Positions 56,076 through 64,000 of a stretch of DNA of 64,000 nucleotides are shown here, piece by piece (position 1 is the first letter of the stretch; every line of letters begins with the position of its first letter). The notes under the pieces were generated by a model. That model searched no databases. It saw nothing but the letters and a program-made list of their open reading frames with translations, and was not told the DNA's origin. The position numbers and the translations under genes were made by a program. Source of the DNA: Pseudomonas sp. PA27(2017) (GTDB lineage Bacteria; Pseudomonadota; Gammaproteobacteria; Pseudomonadales; Pseudomonadaceae); NCBI RefSeq assembly GCF_001945445.1, contig NZ_MSXW01000026.1, forward strand, positions 83,937-147,936, written 5' to 3'.

Positions 56076-56975
56076 ATGCGCCAGCCCAACCTGACGGACG
56101 TCGCCCTGTTCGCTGCTGTGGTCGAAGCCGGCGGTTTTCGGGTGGCGGCGCAGAAGCGCGGCATGCCGGCCTCGTCGATCAGCGATTGCGTGCGCCGCCT
56201 GGAAAGCGATCTCGGCGTACGCCTGCTCAACCGCACCACCCGCAGCGTGTACCCCACCGAAGTAGGTGCGCGCCTGTTGGAGCGACTCCGCCCGGCCCTC
56301 GATGAAATTGGCGCAGCCTTCAGCGATCTCGACGACGAGGCGAAACAGCCAGTCGGCACCCTGCGCCTCAACGTGCCGGTGCCCATCGCCCGCTTCGTGC
56401 TGCCGCGCCTGATTCCCGCCTTTCTCGAGCGCTACCCTGGCGTGAGCGTGGAAGTGGCCATGGACAACACCTTTATCGACGTGGTCGCCACCGGCTTTGA
56501 TGCCGGCGTGCGCTACGAGGAAAGCCTGGCCAAGGACATGATCGCCGTACCCATCGGGCCACGCCGGCAGCGCTTCGTGGCCGGCGCAGCACCGGCTTAC
56601 CTGGAACGCTACGGCACACCCCAGCACCCCCGCGACCTCCTCGAGCATCGCCTGATCGGCCACCGTTTCGAGAGCGGCAAGCTGGGCGTCTGGGAGCTAG
56701 AAAAGGACGGCGAGATCGTCCGCGTGCCGCCCCAGGGGCCGCTGTTGTCGTCTTCACAGGATCTGGAAGTGGGCGCCGCCGTGGCCGGTGTTGGCATCAT
56801 CTACACCTTCGAGGAATACCTCGGCCCGCTGTTCGAACAGGGCGCGCTGGTGCCCGTACTGGAAGATTGGTGGCAGGCGTTCGACGGCCCGTACCTGTAC
56901 TACAACGACCGCCGCCACGTGCCCTCGCCGCTGCGCGCCTTCGTGGATTTTCTCAAGACCGAGAACGGGGGCTGA
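56076..56975 (+). CDS. LysR-family transcriptional regulator
   Basis: The 299-residue product has an N-terminal winged helix-turn-helix (VVEAGGFRVAAQKRGMPASSISDCVRRLE, residues 15-43, then LLNRTTRSVYPTEVG) and a C-terminal effector domain (FDAGVRYEESLAKDMIAVPIGP). This is the CrgA/YhjC-like group, often controlling a divergent oxidoreductase. Likely regulator of the SDR-MFS pair. The effector is unknown. Confidence 0.88.
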   Translation: MRQPNLTDVALFAAVVEAGGFRVAAQKRGMPASSISDCVRRLESDLGVRLLNRTTRSVYPTEVGARLLERLRPALDEIGAAFSDLDDEAKQPVGTLRLNVPVPIARFVLPRLIPAFLERYPGVSVEVAMDNTFIDVVATGFDAGVRYEESLAKDMIAVPIGPRRQRFVAGAAPAYLERYGTPQHPRDLLEHRLIGHRFESGKLGVWELEKDGEIVRVPPQGPLLSSSQDLEVGAAVAGVGIIYTFEEYLGPLFEQGALVPVLEDWWQAFDGPYLYYNDRRHVPSPLRAFVDFLKTENGG

Positions 56976-57025
56976 GGGCGGCGGTACCCGCAAGCTGGGC
57001 CTGGGTTTCGATCTGCTACAAGAGC

Positions 57026-57185
57026 CTGTTCACGATCTTTTTAGGCGACATAAACAGACCGCTGCAAGGCAATAGCGGCCACTCAAACCAACCTGTGGGA
57101 GCCCCGACCTCGGGGCGAAACGATTGCAGCCTGACTGCCTATCGGCGGTGCCTGACTAATTCGCCGCGAGGTCGCGACTCCCACA
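57026..57185. repeat. dispersed repeat with an inner REP pair, copy B
   Basis: CTGTTCACGATC, TTTTTAGGCGACAT, GCTGCAAGGCAAT and AGCGG repeat the left unit of copy A at 35837. Next comes an inverted pair with 26-base arms (57094-57119 and 57160-57185, 23 of 26 complementary) starting TGTGGGAG. Part of a 444-base spacer with no gene. Confidence 0.55.
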
Positions 57186-57211
57186 AAAAGGGCCGATTTC
57201 TTGGGGTGGTT

Positions 57212-57327
57212 CAGTTCGTAGGGTGGATCGGGGCGCGTAGCTGACGCTCTTTTCATCCACCATTGCGATCGCAGAGCGGCGGACGGGTCGGGCCGCGTAG
57301 GTGAAGCGTCGTCCACCCTACGAACTG
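57212..57327. repeat. 116-bp element with 16-bp perfect terminal inverted repeats
   Basis: Ends CAGTTCGTAGGGTGGA (57212-57227) and its exact complement (57312-57327). The core GTAGGGTGGA is shared with the repeats at 49709 and 50287. No open frame inside; MITE-like. Confidence 0.6.
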
Positions 57328-57330
57328 GGC

Positions 57331-57362
57331 CCTGGGTTTCGCGCTGCTCTACACCAGGCTAC
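57331..57362. repeat. CTGGGTTTCGC...CTCTAC repeat, copy 2
   Basis: CTGGGTTTCGCGCTGCTCTA then CACCAGGCTACG. Same family as at 53399; a shorter relative (CTGGGTTTCGATCTGCTAC) lies at 57001. Confidence 0.45.
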
Positions 57363-57419
57363 GGGAGCAAACAATGGACGCTCACCCGCCACGCGAGCGG
57401 GCGTAAAATGGCTCGAGCC

Positions 57420-58775
57420 TCAAGGTTCTGCCGGTAACCGCACCACGGCGCACAAGCCCGCAGGTGCGCGGTTTTCCAGGCTCAGATCACCGCCATGGGC
57501 CTGCACGCAGGCACGCGCGATGGCCAACCCGAGGCCCAGCCCCTTGCCGCGCCGTTCGCCGCTCAATTGCACGAATGGCTCGAAGACCTGCTCAAGCTTC
57601 GCCGGATCGATGCCCGGCCCGTGATCGAGAATCTCCAGGCATACCTCACCGGATAAATGGCACTGCAGGGTAATCTGCGCATCGCCGCCATGCAGCAGTG
57701 CGTTGTCGATCAGGTTGGTCAGGGCGCGCTTGAGGGCCAATGGCCGACAGCGGCAGAAAACCGTCTCGGCGATCTGCCAGCTGACGGGCTGATCGAGGGT
57801 GCGATAACGCTGCGCCAGCTCGTGCAGCAGGTCGTTCAGGCACAGCCGCAGCGTGGGTTCCTGCACCGCATCGTCGCGGATGAAATCCAGCGTCTCGGCG
57901 ACCATGGCACGCAGCTCGTCGAGGCTTTCCAGCAGGTCTTCACGCAGTGGGCCGTCATCGAGCAGTTCGAGCTGCAGGCGCAGTTCGGTCAGCGGTGTGT
58001 TGAGGTCGTGGCTGAGCGCTGCCAGCATCCGCGTACGCCCTTCCACATGGCGGGCGACACGTTCCTGCATGCGGTTGAATGCCTGGCTCAGCTCCTGGGC
58101 CTCGCGCGGCCCTTCCAGCGGCAGCGGTGCGACACGTTCGCCCCGGCTGATGCGCTCGGTGGCCGCAGCCAGGGTGCCGAAGGGCCGCACCACCCGGCCC
58201 ATGAAGAACAACAGAATGAACAGAATCGGCACGATGCTGACCGGCAACGCGTAGGCCAGCAGGCGACTCCACTCATAGGCCCCGGAGGGATGCTGCAAGG
58301 CATTCAGGTACTGCCCGCCAGGCAGCCTGATGCTGCTGCGCAGCCGCAGAGGCTCCCAACCGGCCGGGCTCAGCACATCCTCACGGGCCGGGCCGCCACC
58401 GACACGCTCGAGCTGCATGTGGATCGCGCTCGTCGGCAGCCGCAGCTCCCCGGCCAACTGGTCGGTCAGGCGCCGTTCTTCGGCGTGCATCGAAAACGGC
58501 TGCACATCGGCATCGTTGGCCAGCCAGAAACGCGCCTCGGCGCCGCCCATGGCCGCCAGCAGCCGTGCGGTATCGTCCGGGCCTAACTGCGTGGCGCCGT
58601 GGTAAGCGGTGCTCAGGCGCTCCAGCACCTGGGCGCGAGACAGCGGGTGCACCAGCGCACCAGTGCGCTGCAACAGCAGCACGGCAATGGCGTGGGACGC
58701 GAGCAGCGCGATGATCAGCAACACCGCCAGCTGATGAACCAGCCGCTGCGGCCACAAACGCGCCAATACCCTCAT
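57420..58775 (-). CDS. sensor histidine kinase
   Basis: The 451-residue inner-membrane kinase has TM1 (residues 14-35), a periplasmic domain of about 140 residues, TM2 (175-193), HAMP, HisKA with phospho-His256 in AALSHDLNTPLTELR, and HATPase (NLIDNALLHG, DHGPGI, GKGLGLGLAIA). Its signal is unknown. ATG overlaps the stop of the regulator gene (ATGA). The repeat-rich spacer lies directly downstream of it. Confidence 0.87.
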   Translation of the reverse strand: MRVLARLWPQRLVHQLAVLLIIALLASHAIAVLLLQRTGALVHPLSRAQVLERLSTAYHGATQLGPDDTARLLAAMGGAEARFWLANDADVQPFSMHAEERRLTDQLAGELRLPTSAIHMQLERVGGGPAREDVLSPAGWEPLRLRSSIRLPGGQYLNALQHPSGAYEWSRLLAYALPVSIVPILFILLFFMGRVVRPFGTLAAATERISRGERVAPLPLEGPREAQELSQAFNRMQERVARHVEGRTRMLAALSHDLNTPLTELRLQLELLDDGPLREDLLESLDELRAMVAETLDFIRDDAVQEPTLRLCLNDLLHELAQRYRTLDQPVSWQIAETVFCRCRPLALKRALTNLIDNALLHGGDAQITLQCHLSGEVCLEILDHGPGIDPAKLEQVFEPFVQLSGERRGKGLGLGLAIARACVQAHGGDLSLENRAPAGLCAVVRLPAEP

Positions 58776-59518
58776 GCTGGCGTAACGTCCGCTACCAGCA
58801 TGTAGCCGCCACCCCATACGGTGCGCAGCAAGTCGTCACGCCCGGAGGTGTCGATGAGCTTTCGACGCAGGCGGCTGACCTGGCGGTCGACGGTGCGATC
58901 GAACACATCGCTGTCCGCCCGCGCGGTCAGGTCGATCAGTTGCGCGCGGCTCAACAGCTGGTTGGGATGATCGAGAAACACCTGCAGCAAGCGCCCCTCC
59001 GCGGTGCTCAGGCGCGTGGCTTGGCCGGCGCTGTCACAGAGGCTGGCGCTGCCACTGGCGAACGCCAGGCCGGCGAAGCGGTAATGGCGCACTTGCGCGG
59101 AAGGCTCGACCCGCGGCGGCTGCGCCGCGACCGGGCCGCGCCTGCGCAATACACTGTTGAGGCGCGCCACCAGCTCGCGCGGCTCGAAGGGTTTGGTGAG
59201 GTAATCATCCGCGCCCAGATCCAGGCCACGAATACGATCGCTGGCGGTGTCGCGGGCAGTCAGCAGAATCACCGGCATGCCGTTGCGCCGGTGCAGGCGG
59301 CTGCACAACTCGAAACCGTCGCCGTCGGGCAACATCACATCCAGCACCACCACGTCGAACGGCTGACCATCGAGCAATTGCCACATGCCCTCGGCACTTT
59401 CCGCGGTGCGCACGTCGAACGCGTGCTTGCGCAGGTAGACGGCCAGCGGCTCGCGAATCTTGCGGTGGTCGTCGACGACCAGCACACGCGGTGGGGCAAC
59501 CAGGGAAAGTGGATTCAT
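58772..59518 (-). CDS. OmpR-family response regulator
   Basis: The 248-residue product has a receiver domain (VDD at 15-17, phospho-Asp60 in VVVLDVMLPDGDG, Lys in LTKPF), an unusually long linker of about 40 residues rich in Pro/Arg/Ala, and a winged helix (LSTAEGRLLQVFLDHP...VFDRTVDRQVSRLRRKL...VWGGGYML). Paired with the kinase downstream. No ideal ribosome site. A Fur-like sequence lies upstream. Confidence 0.87.
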   Translation of the reverse strand: MNPLSLVAPPRVLVVDDHRKIREPLAVYLRKHAFDVRTAESAEGMWQLLDGQPFDVVVLDVMLPDGDGFELCSRLHRRNGMPVILLTARDTASDRIRGLDLGADDYLTKPFEPRELVARLNSVLRRRGPVAAQPPRVEPSAQVRHYRFAGLAFASGSASLCDSAGQATRLSTAEGRLLQVFLDHPNQLLSRAQLIDLTARADSDVFDRTVDRQVSRLRRKLIDTSGRDDLLRTVWGGGYMLVADVTPA

Positions 59519-59544
59519 CGAGGCGCAGGGTCGGCTATGCAGAG

Positions 59545-59557
59545 GATTATCATTTGC
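59545..59557 (-). promoter_or_regulatory. possible Fur-like site upstream of the two-component pair
   Basis: GATTAT, C, ATTTGC matches the core GATAAT-N-ATTATC at 9 of 12 positions. It lies about 27 bases before the response-regulator start. Weak evidence. Confidence 0.25.
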
Positions 59558-59653
59558 ATGCCGATGATACCTCAGCGCCTTTCGCCCTGCCGAGTCGTCG
59601 GGGCACTCAGCTCATTTGCAGCCTTGCGGTTTCGCGTCGCGCGCGGTGCGGCT

Positions 59654-59659
59654 TATCAT
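59654..59659 (+). promoter_or_regulatory. possible -10 box of xseA
   Basis: TATCAT lies only seven bases before the xseA ATG. If used, the mRNA would be nearly leaderless. No strong -35 (TTCGCG-like) is seen. Confidence 0.25.
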
Positions 59660-59666
59660 GCCGGCC

Positions 59667-61046
59667 ATGATCAAAGACCCGTTCCAACGCCTGAACCTCG
59701 ACCGCGAGGTGCTCAGCGTCAGCCAGCTCAACAACCGCGCGCGCCTGTTGCTCGAAGATGTCTTTGGCGGCATCTGGGTCGAGGGTGAGATTTCCAACCT
59801 GGCGCGCCCGGCCTCCGGCCACATCTACTTCACCCTGAAGGACAGCCAGGCCCAGGTGCGCTGCGCGCTGTTCCGGCAGAACGCCGCGCGGGTGCGCCAG
59901 GCGCTGCGCGACGGCCTGGCGGTCAAGGTGCGCGGCAAGGTCTCGCTGTTCGAGGGCCGTGGCGACTACCAGCTGATTCTCGACGCGGTAGAGCCCGCCG
60001 GCGATGGCGCCCTGCGCCTGGCCTTCGAAGCGTTGAAGGAGAAGCTCGGCGCCGAAGGCCTGTTCGCCGCCGAAAGCAAACGCACCCTACCCGCCCACCC
60101 GCGGCGCATCGGCATCGTCAGCTCGCCGACCGGTGCGGTGATCCGCGACATCATCAGCGTGTTCCGCCGCCGCGCCCCGCAGGTCGAGCTGAGCCTGATT
60201 CCCACCGCCGTACAAGGCCGCGAGGCCACGGCGCAGATCGTCCGCGCGCTGAAACTGGCCGATACCCAGGGCTTCGATGCGCTGATCCTCGCCCGCGGCG
60301 GCGGCTCCCTGGAAGATCTCTGGTGCTTCAACGAAGAGGCCGTGGCCCGCGCCGTGGCCGCTTGCGTAACGCCCATCGTCAGCGCGGTGGGCCATGAAAC
60401 CGATGTGTCGATCAGCGATTTCGTCGCTGACGTGCGCGCGCCCACGCCATCGGCCGCCGCTGAGCTATTGGCGCCGCACAGCAACGACCTGACCCAGCGT
60501 GTCAGCGTGCTGCAACGGCGCCTGACTCTGGCGATGAACAGCCGCCTGGCCCGCGAGCGCATGCGCCTGGACGGCCTGACCCGGCGCATGCGTCACCCCG
60601 GCGAACGGCTGCGCCAGCAGGCCCAGCGTCTCGATGATCTGGACATGCGCCTGCGCCGCGCCTTCGCCCAGCAGCTCAATGGGCGCAGCCACAAACTGGC
60701 GCAACTCGAAGCCCGCCTGGCCGGTCAACATCCCGGGCGCCACCTCAAGTTGCTGCGCCAGCGCCTCGACAGCCTGGCCGAACGCCTGCCGCGGGCGATG
60801 AAGGAAGGACTCAAGGCCCGCCGCCTGGCGCTGCACAGCCAGATGCAGACGCTGCACGTGGTCAGCCCGCTGGCGACCCTGGGCCGTGGCTACAGCATTC
60901 TGCTCGATGAGCGCGGCCGGGCGATTCGCAGCGCGGCTGCCACCCAGCCTGGGCAACGCCTCAAGGCGCGCCTGGGTGAAGGCGAGCTTGAAGTGCGCGT
61001 CGAAGACAATCATCTCGCGCCCGTCACGTTGTCGTTGCTGGATTGA
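59667..61046 (+). CDS. xseA: exodeoxyribonuclease VII large subunit
   Basis: The 459-residue subunit of ExoVII, which degrades single-stranded DNA. N-terminal OB fold (VLSVSQLNNRARLLLEDVF, VWVEGEISNLARPASGHIYFTLKD-like), catalytic region with GIVSSPTGAVIRDII near 147 and ARGGGSLEDLW, HETDVSISDFVADVRAPTPSAAAE near 250, and a long coiled-coil C-terminal part. The ATG used gives the family length and N terminus. It has no Shine-Dalgarno. Starts 13 bases before the M23 gene ends up downstream in the same unit. Confidence 0.95.
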   Translation: MIKDPFQRLNLDREVLSVSQLNNRARLLLEDVFGGIWVEGEISNLARPASGHIYFTLKDSQAQVRCALFRQNAARVRQALRDGLAVKVRGKVSLFEGRGDYQLILDAVEPAGDGALRLAFEALKEKLGAEGLFAAESKRTLPAHPRRIGIVSSPTGAVIRDIISVFRRRAPQVELSLIPTAVQGREATAQIVRALKLADTQGFDALILARGGGSLEDLWCFNEEAVARAVAACVTPIVSAVGHETDVSISDFVADVRAPTPSAAAELLAPHSNDLTQRVSVLQRRLTLAMNSRLARERMRLDGLTRRMRHPGERLRQQAQRLDDLDMRLRRAFAQQLNGRSHKLAQLEARLAGQHPGRHLKLLRQRLDSLAERLPRAMKEGLKARRLALHSQMQTLHVVSPLATLGRGYSILLDERGRAIRSAAATQPGQRLKARLGEGELEVRVEDNHLAPVTLSLLD

Positions 61047-61058
61047 TAAGGAAACCCA

Positions 61059-61880
61059 ATGCGTTCACTGATATTGCTGCTCACCCTGTGCCTCGCCCTG
61101 CCCGCCCACGCCGACGGCTTTATCAGCCGCCTGTTGAACAAGCCGGTGCCCGGCGGTGTGGCAGTGGTCGACCTGGGCAGTGGCGCCAGCGCGCCGAGCG
61201 CCACCTATCAGGGCAAGCCGGTGCTGGTGGTTAAAGAGGACGGGCAGCGCTGGATCGCCATCGTCGGCATCCCGCTGAGCGTCAAACCCGGTACTCAACA
61301 GATCGAATCCGCAGGCCAGCGTCTGAGTTTCCAGGTAGGCAGCAAGCAGTACGTCGAGCAGCGCATCACCATCAAGAACCAGCAGCAGGTCAACCCCAAC
61401 GCCAAGAACCTCGCGCGCATCGAGAAGGAACTGGCCGAGCAGACCCGCGCCTACCGGCAGTTCAGCCCGCGCCAGCCCAGCAACCTGTTATTCGACAAGC
61501 CGGTCAACGGGCCCCTGTCGAGCCCCTTCGGCCTGCGCCGCTTCTTCAACGGCGAAGAGCGCAACCCGCATTCCGGGCTGGACTTCGCGGCCAACCGCGG
61601 CACGCCGATCAAGGCGCCGGCGGCGGGTACGGTGATCCTGGTCGGCGACTACTTCTTCAATGGCAAGACGGTGTTCGTCGACCACGGCCAGGGCCTTATC
61701 AGCATGTTCTGCCATCTCTCGGAGATCGGTGTGAAGGTCGGCGACGAGCTGCCCCGTGGCGGCGTGCTCGGCAAGGTCGGCGCCACCGGCCGCGCGACCG
61801 GCCCGCACCTGCACTGGAACGTCAGCCTCAACGATGCGCGTGTCGACCCGGCGATCTTCATCGGCGCCTTCAAGCCCTGA
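61059..61880 (+). CDS. M23 family peptidase (LytM domain), periplasmic
   Basis: The 273-residue product has a signal peptide (cleavage near AHA-D, residue 18), a beta-rich N-terminal domain, and a C-terminal LytM/M23 domain with the zinc ligands in NPHSGLDFA and PHLHWNVSL. All ligands are present, so it should be an active cell-wall endopeptidase rather than a NlpD-type activator. AAGGAAA precedes the ATG; the gap to xseA is 12 bases. Confidence 0.88.
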   Translation: MRSLILLLTLCLALPAHADGFISRLLNKPVPGGVAVVDLGSGASAPSATYQGKPVLVVKEDGQRWIAIVGIPLSVKPGTQQIESAGQRLSFQVGSKQYVEQRITIKNQQQVNPNAKNLARIEKELAEQTRAYRQFSPRQPSNLLFDKPVNGPLSSPFGLRRFFNGEERNPHSGLDFAANRGTPIKAPAAGTVILVGDYFFNGKTVFVDHGQGLISMFCHLSEIGVKVGDELPRGGVLGKVGATGRATGPHLHWNVSLNDARVDPAIFIGAFKP

Positions 61881-61956
61881 GGCGAGGTCGCCAGGCGGCG
61901 TCGCACGTTCGCGTCTAATCTGAGCGGCAGCCGCCCGACCTACCCGAGGAGCCCCG

Positions 61957-62625
61957 ATGATCACCGTCCACCACCTGAACAACTCGCGCTCGCAGCGCAT
62001 CCTCTGGCTGCTCGAAGAGCTGGGTGTCGACTACCAGATCAAGCGCTACGAGCGTGACCCGAAAACCCTGCTCGCCCCGCCGGGGCTGCGCGCCGTGCAC
62101 CCGCTGGGCAAGTCGCCAGTCGTGACCGACGGCGAGCTGACCCTGGCCGAATCCGGCGCCATCATCGACTACCTCGCCAACCGCTACGGCCCGCACCTGC
62201 TACCACCGGCCGAGAGCCCCGAGCGCCTGCGCTGCAATTACTGGCTGCACTACGCCGAAGGCTCGGCCATGCCCCCGCTGCTGCTCAAGCTGGTGTTCGA
62301 CAAGGTGGAAAACAGCCCGATGCCCTTCTTCGTCAAACCCATCGCCCGCGGCATCGCGCAGAAGGTCAAGAACGCCTTCGTTGCCCCGCAACTCAAGCTG
62401 CACTTGGACTACTTGGAAAGCGAACTCGGCAAAAACACCTGGTTCGCCGGCGAGCAGTTCAGCGCCGCCGATATCCAGATGAGCTTTCCTCTGGAAGCCG
62501 CTGCCGCGCGTGCCGGCCTGGACGCCGGCCGCCCGCGCCTGATGGCCTTTCTCGAACGCATCCACGCCCGCCCCGCCTACCGCCGCGCCCTGGAAAAAGG
62601 CGGCGAGTACGCCTACGCCAAGTGA
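61957..62625 (+). CDS. glutathione S-transferase
   Basis: The 222-residue cytosolic enzyme has an N-terminal thioredoxin-like domain (SRSQRILWLLEELGVDY; HPLGKSPVV; LAESGAIIDYLANRYG, the glutathione-binding ESGAI loop) and a helical C-terminal domain with WFAGEQFSAADIQMSFPLE. Catalytic residue is probably Ser in the NNSRSQR loop. Substrate unknown. GAGG lies before the ATG. Confidence 0.88.
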   Translation: MITVHHLNNSRSQRILWLLEELGVDYQIKRYERDPKTLLAPPGLRAVHPLGKSPVVTDGELTLAESGAIIDYLANRYGPHLLPPAESPERLRCNYWLHYAEGSAMPPLLLKLVFDKVENSPMPFFVKPIARGIAQKVKNAFVAPQLKLHLDYLESELGKNTWFAGEQFSAADIQMSFPLEAAAARAGLDAGRPRLMAFLERIHARPAYRRALEKGGEYAYAK

Positions 62626-62742
62626 AGCGCTGGTCGGCCCGGCGATAGGCGCGCGTCACTTATCGCGTGTCAGCTGCTGAAATCCATGGGCGCCATTTAT
62701 CGTCCGTAGGCCTGCAGCATTGCAAAGAGCCGGCCCGGGAAT

Positions 62743-62761
62743 GACAATGCGAGGTATTATC
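62743..62761 (+). promoter_or_regulatory. Fur box of the FecI-type sigma gene
   Basis: GACAATGCGAGGTATTATC matches the 19-bp Fur consensus at 13 positions by my count, with both outer arms well kept. It lies 21 bases before the sigma-factor ATG. Confidence 0.6.
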
Positions 62762-62781
62762 AGACTCACTTCTAGCCACCC

Positions 62782-63303
62782 ATGTCCGCCCTCGACTCAC
62801 CGCAAAGCACTGTCATCCACACGCTGTACAGCGACCATCATGGCTGGCTGAAAGCGTGGCTGCGCGGCCGCCTTGGCAATGCCGCCGATGCAGCAGACTT
62901 TGCCCACGACACCTTTCTGCGCGTTATCCAGCGCTGCGACCTGACTGCCATCGATACACCCCGCGCGTTCTTGCGCACCGTCGCACGTGGTCTGGTGATC
63001 GATCACTGGCGTCGTGAGGAGCTGCAACGCGCTTGGCTGGAAAGCATCGCTCACCTCGATGACGCAGAAGCGCCCTCTCCCGAAGCCCGAGAGCTGGTGC
63101 TGGAGTTGCTCGAGCGCATCGCTCTAATGCTCGACGGTCTGAAACCTCGGGTTCGCACTGCCTTTCTGCTGGCCCAGTGCGAAGGCCTCTCGTACCGGGA
63201 GATCGCCGAGCGCCTCGGGGTATCGGTTCGCTCCGTAGAGCGCTACATCGCCGACGCGCTGTACCACTGCTATCAGCTGCGTTACGGCGACGAAGAGCAA
63301 TGA
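62782..63303 (+). CDS. ECF sigma factor, FecI-type (iron starvation)
   Basis: The 173-residue product has sigma region 2 (ADFAHDTFLRVIQR, PRAFLRTVARGLVIDHWRR; residues about 35-80) and region 4 (LKPRVRTAFLLAQCEGLSYREIAERLGVSVRSVERYIA; residues 113-160). FecI-type factors direct transcription of a TonB receptor gene when a ferric siderophore is bound outside. The FecR-type gene overlaps by four bases. Upstream Fur box indicates iron control. Confidence 0.9.
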   Translation: MSALDSPQSTVIHTLYSDHHGWLKAWLRGRLGNAADAADFAHDTFLRVIQRCDLTAIDTPRAFLRTVARGLVIDHWRREELQRAWLESIAHLDDAEAPSPEARELVLELLERIALMLDGLKPRVRTAFLLAQCEGLSYREIAERLGVSVRSVERYIADALYHCYQLRYGDEEQ

Positions 63304-64000
63304 GCGACCTGGCCAACAAGGATGCGGAAGCCATTCGAGTCAAACAGGCGATTGGCTGGCTGATACGTCTGCAGCAGAACGACGCTCCAGCGCTTCGCCG
63401 CCAGTGCGAACAGTGGCGGCGCGCCGACCCAGGCCACGAACGTGCCTGGCAGCGGGTCAGCGGCATGCACGCCGAACTGAGCCAGGACTTGCGTGCCCTG
63501 CCCGTGGGCACCGTAAACACCCTTGAGAATTCGGCGTTGCGCCTGCAACGCAGGCAAGCGCTCAAGCTGCTGTCCCTGACGGCTGTCGCTGGAGGCAGCG
63601 CGTGGCTGGCCAAGGATCTGTCCGTCATCCAGCCGCTACTCGCCGACCAGGCGACCGCCGTGGGCGAGCATCGTCGTCTGGCACTCGGCAACGGCGACGA
63701 GCTCGATCTCAATACGGCCACCGCCGTGGACGTGCGCCTGGGCGCCAGGCAGCGGCTGATCGTTCTGCGCCAGGGTGAGCTGTTCGTGAACTGCACCGCC
63801 GACAGCCTTCGCCCATTGCGGGTCAGCACCCCGCATGGATTGTTCGAGGCTAAGGCAGGAGCCGAACCAGTCACTCGGTTCGGCCTGCGCATACGTGATG
63901 GCTGTATGAGCCTGAACGTCGAAAAAGGTAAGGTCGCGGTAGCCGGCATACCCGTTTTTCAGGCTACGGCCGGCAATCATTACCGGGTTGCAGATGGCAG
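63300..64000 (+). CDS. FecR-type sigma regulator (partial, runs off the window)
   Basis: Only the first 233 codons are present; the frame is open to the last base. An N-terminal DUF4880-like cytosolic segment (AIGWLIRLQQND, EQWRRADPGHERAWQRV) is followed by one membrane segment (LKLLSLTAVAGGSAWLA, residues about 88-104) and the FecR periplasmic domain (GEHRRLALGNGDELDLNTATAVDVRL, then LRQGELFVNC). It transmits receptor occupancy to the sigma factor. ATG overlaps the sigma stop (ATGA). A receptor gene is expected beyond the window. Confidence 0.88.
   Translation, partial: MSDLANKDAEAIRVKQAIGWLIRLQQNDAPALRRQCEQWRRADPGHERAWQRVSGMHAELSQDLRALPVGTVNTLENSALRLQRRQALKLLSLTAVAGGSAWLAKDLSVIQPLLADQATAVGEHRRLALGNGDELDLNTATAVDVRLGARQRLIVLRQGELFVNCTADSLRPLRVSTPHGLFEAKAGAEPVTRFGLRIRDGCMSLNVEKGKVAVAGIPVFQATAGNHYRVADG

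Overview
The window is chromosomal DNA of a Pseudomonas. Coding is dense and GC-rich, codon use is Pseudomonas-like, REP-type repeats are present, and the core gene order is one I recognise from Pseudomonas aeruginosa: proS, lipoprotein, acyP, thioredoxin, yihY, arsC, wrbA, hda, PerM-like exporter, purM, purN, mazG, relA, rlmD, cysM, pirA, pirS, pirR, gacS, dinB, initiator tRNAs, mprF, virJ-like, rimO. I cannot name the species.

1-21 kb is housekeeping: translation (proS), redox and envelope proteins, the DnaA regulator hda, purine synthesis (purM-purN), stringent response (mazG, relA), 23S rRNA methylation (rlmD) and cysteine synthesis (cysM). Clear hairpin terminators separate several of these units.

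21-36 kb is an iron-uptake and signalling block. A catecholate-siderophore ABC importer (binding protein, two permeases, ATPase), a periplasmic siderophore esterase, a methyltransferase with a regulatory domain and a PirA-type TonB receptor lie on the minus strand, headed by the PirR/PirS two-component system. The receptor promoter carries a Fur box and, just upstream of its -35, a 10-bp motif that recurs upstream of the binding-protein gene. GacS follows on the plus strand with a heme oxygenase gene overlapping its 3' end.

36-46 kb holds a zinc-ribbon-like protein, a META lipoprotein, SOS-regulated dinB, three tandem initiator tRNA-fMet units each with its own promoter and terminator, the phosphatidylglycerol aminoacylation pair mprF/virJ-like (with an AlgU-type promoter), an AtoE-type transporter and rimO.

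46-51.3 kb is an AT-richer accessory island of small plus-strand genes, most of unknown function. From 48.4 to 50.9 kb the genes are separated by attC-like sites (left RYYYAAC-type and right GTTRRRY-type cores with internal hairpins), so this looks like an integron cassette array without a visible integrase. Two cassette genes resemble polymorphic-toxin immunity families (Imm45-like, Imm35-like). Two of the attC-like sites contain copies of a repeat with GTAGGGTGGAT-like ends.

51.4-64 kb returns to high GC: a CirA-type receptor, an Npt-like MFS carrier with an SDR enzyme and divergent LysR regulator, repeat-rich spacer DNA, an OmpR-type two-component system, xseA, an M23 peptidase, a glutathione transferase, and a Fur-boxed FecI-type sigma factor with a FecR-type partner that runs off the end of the window.
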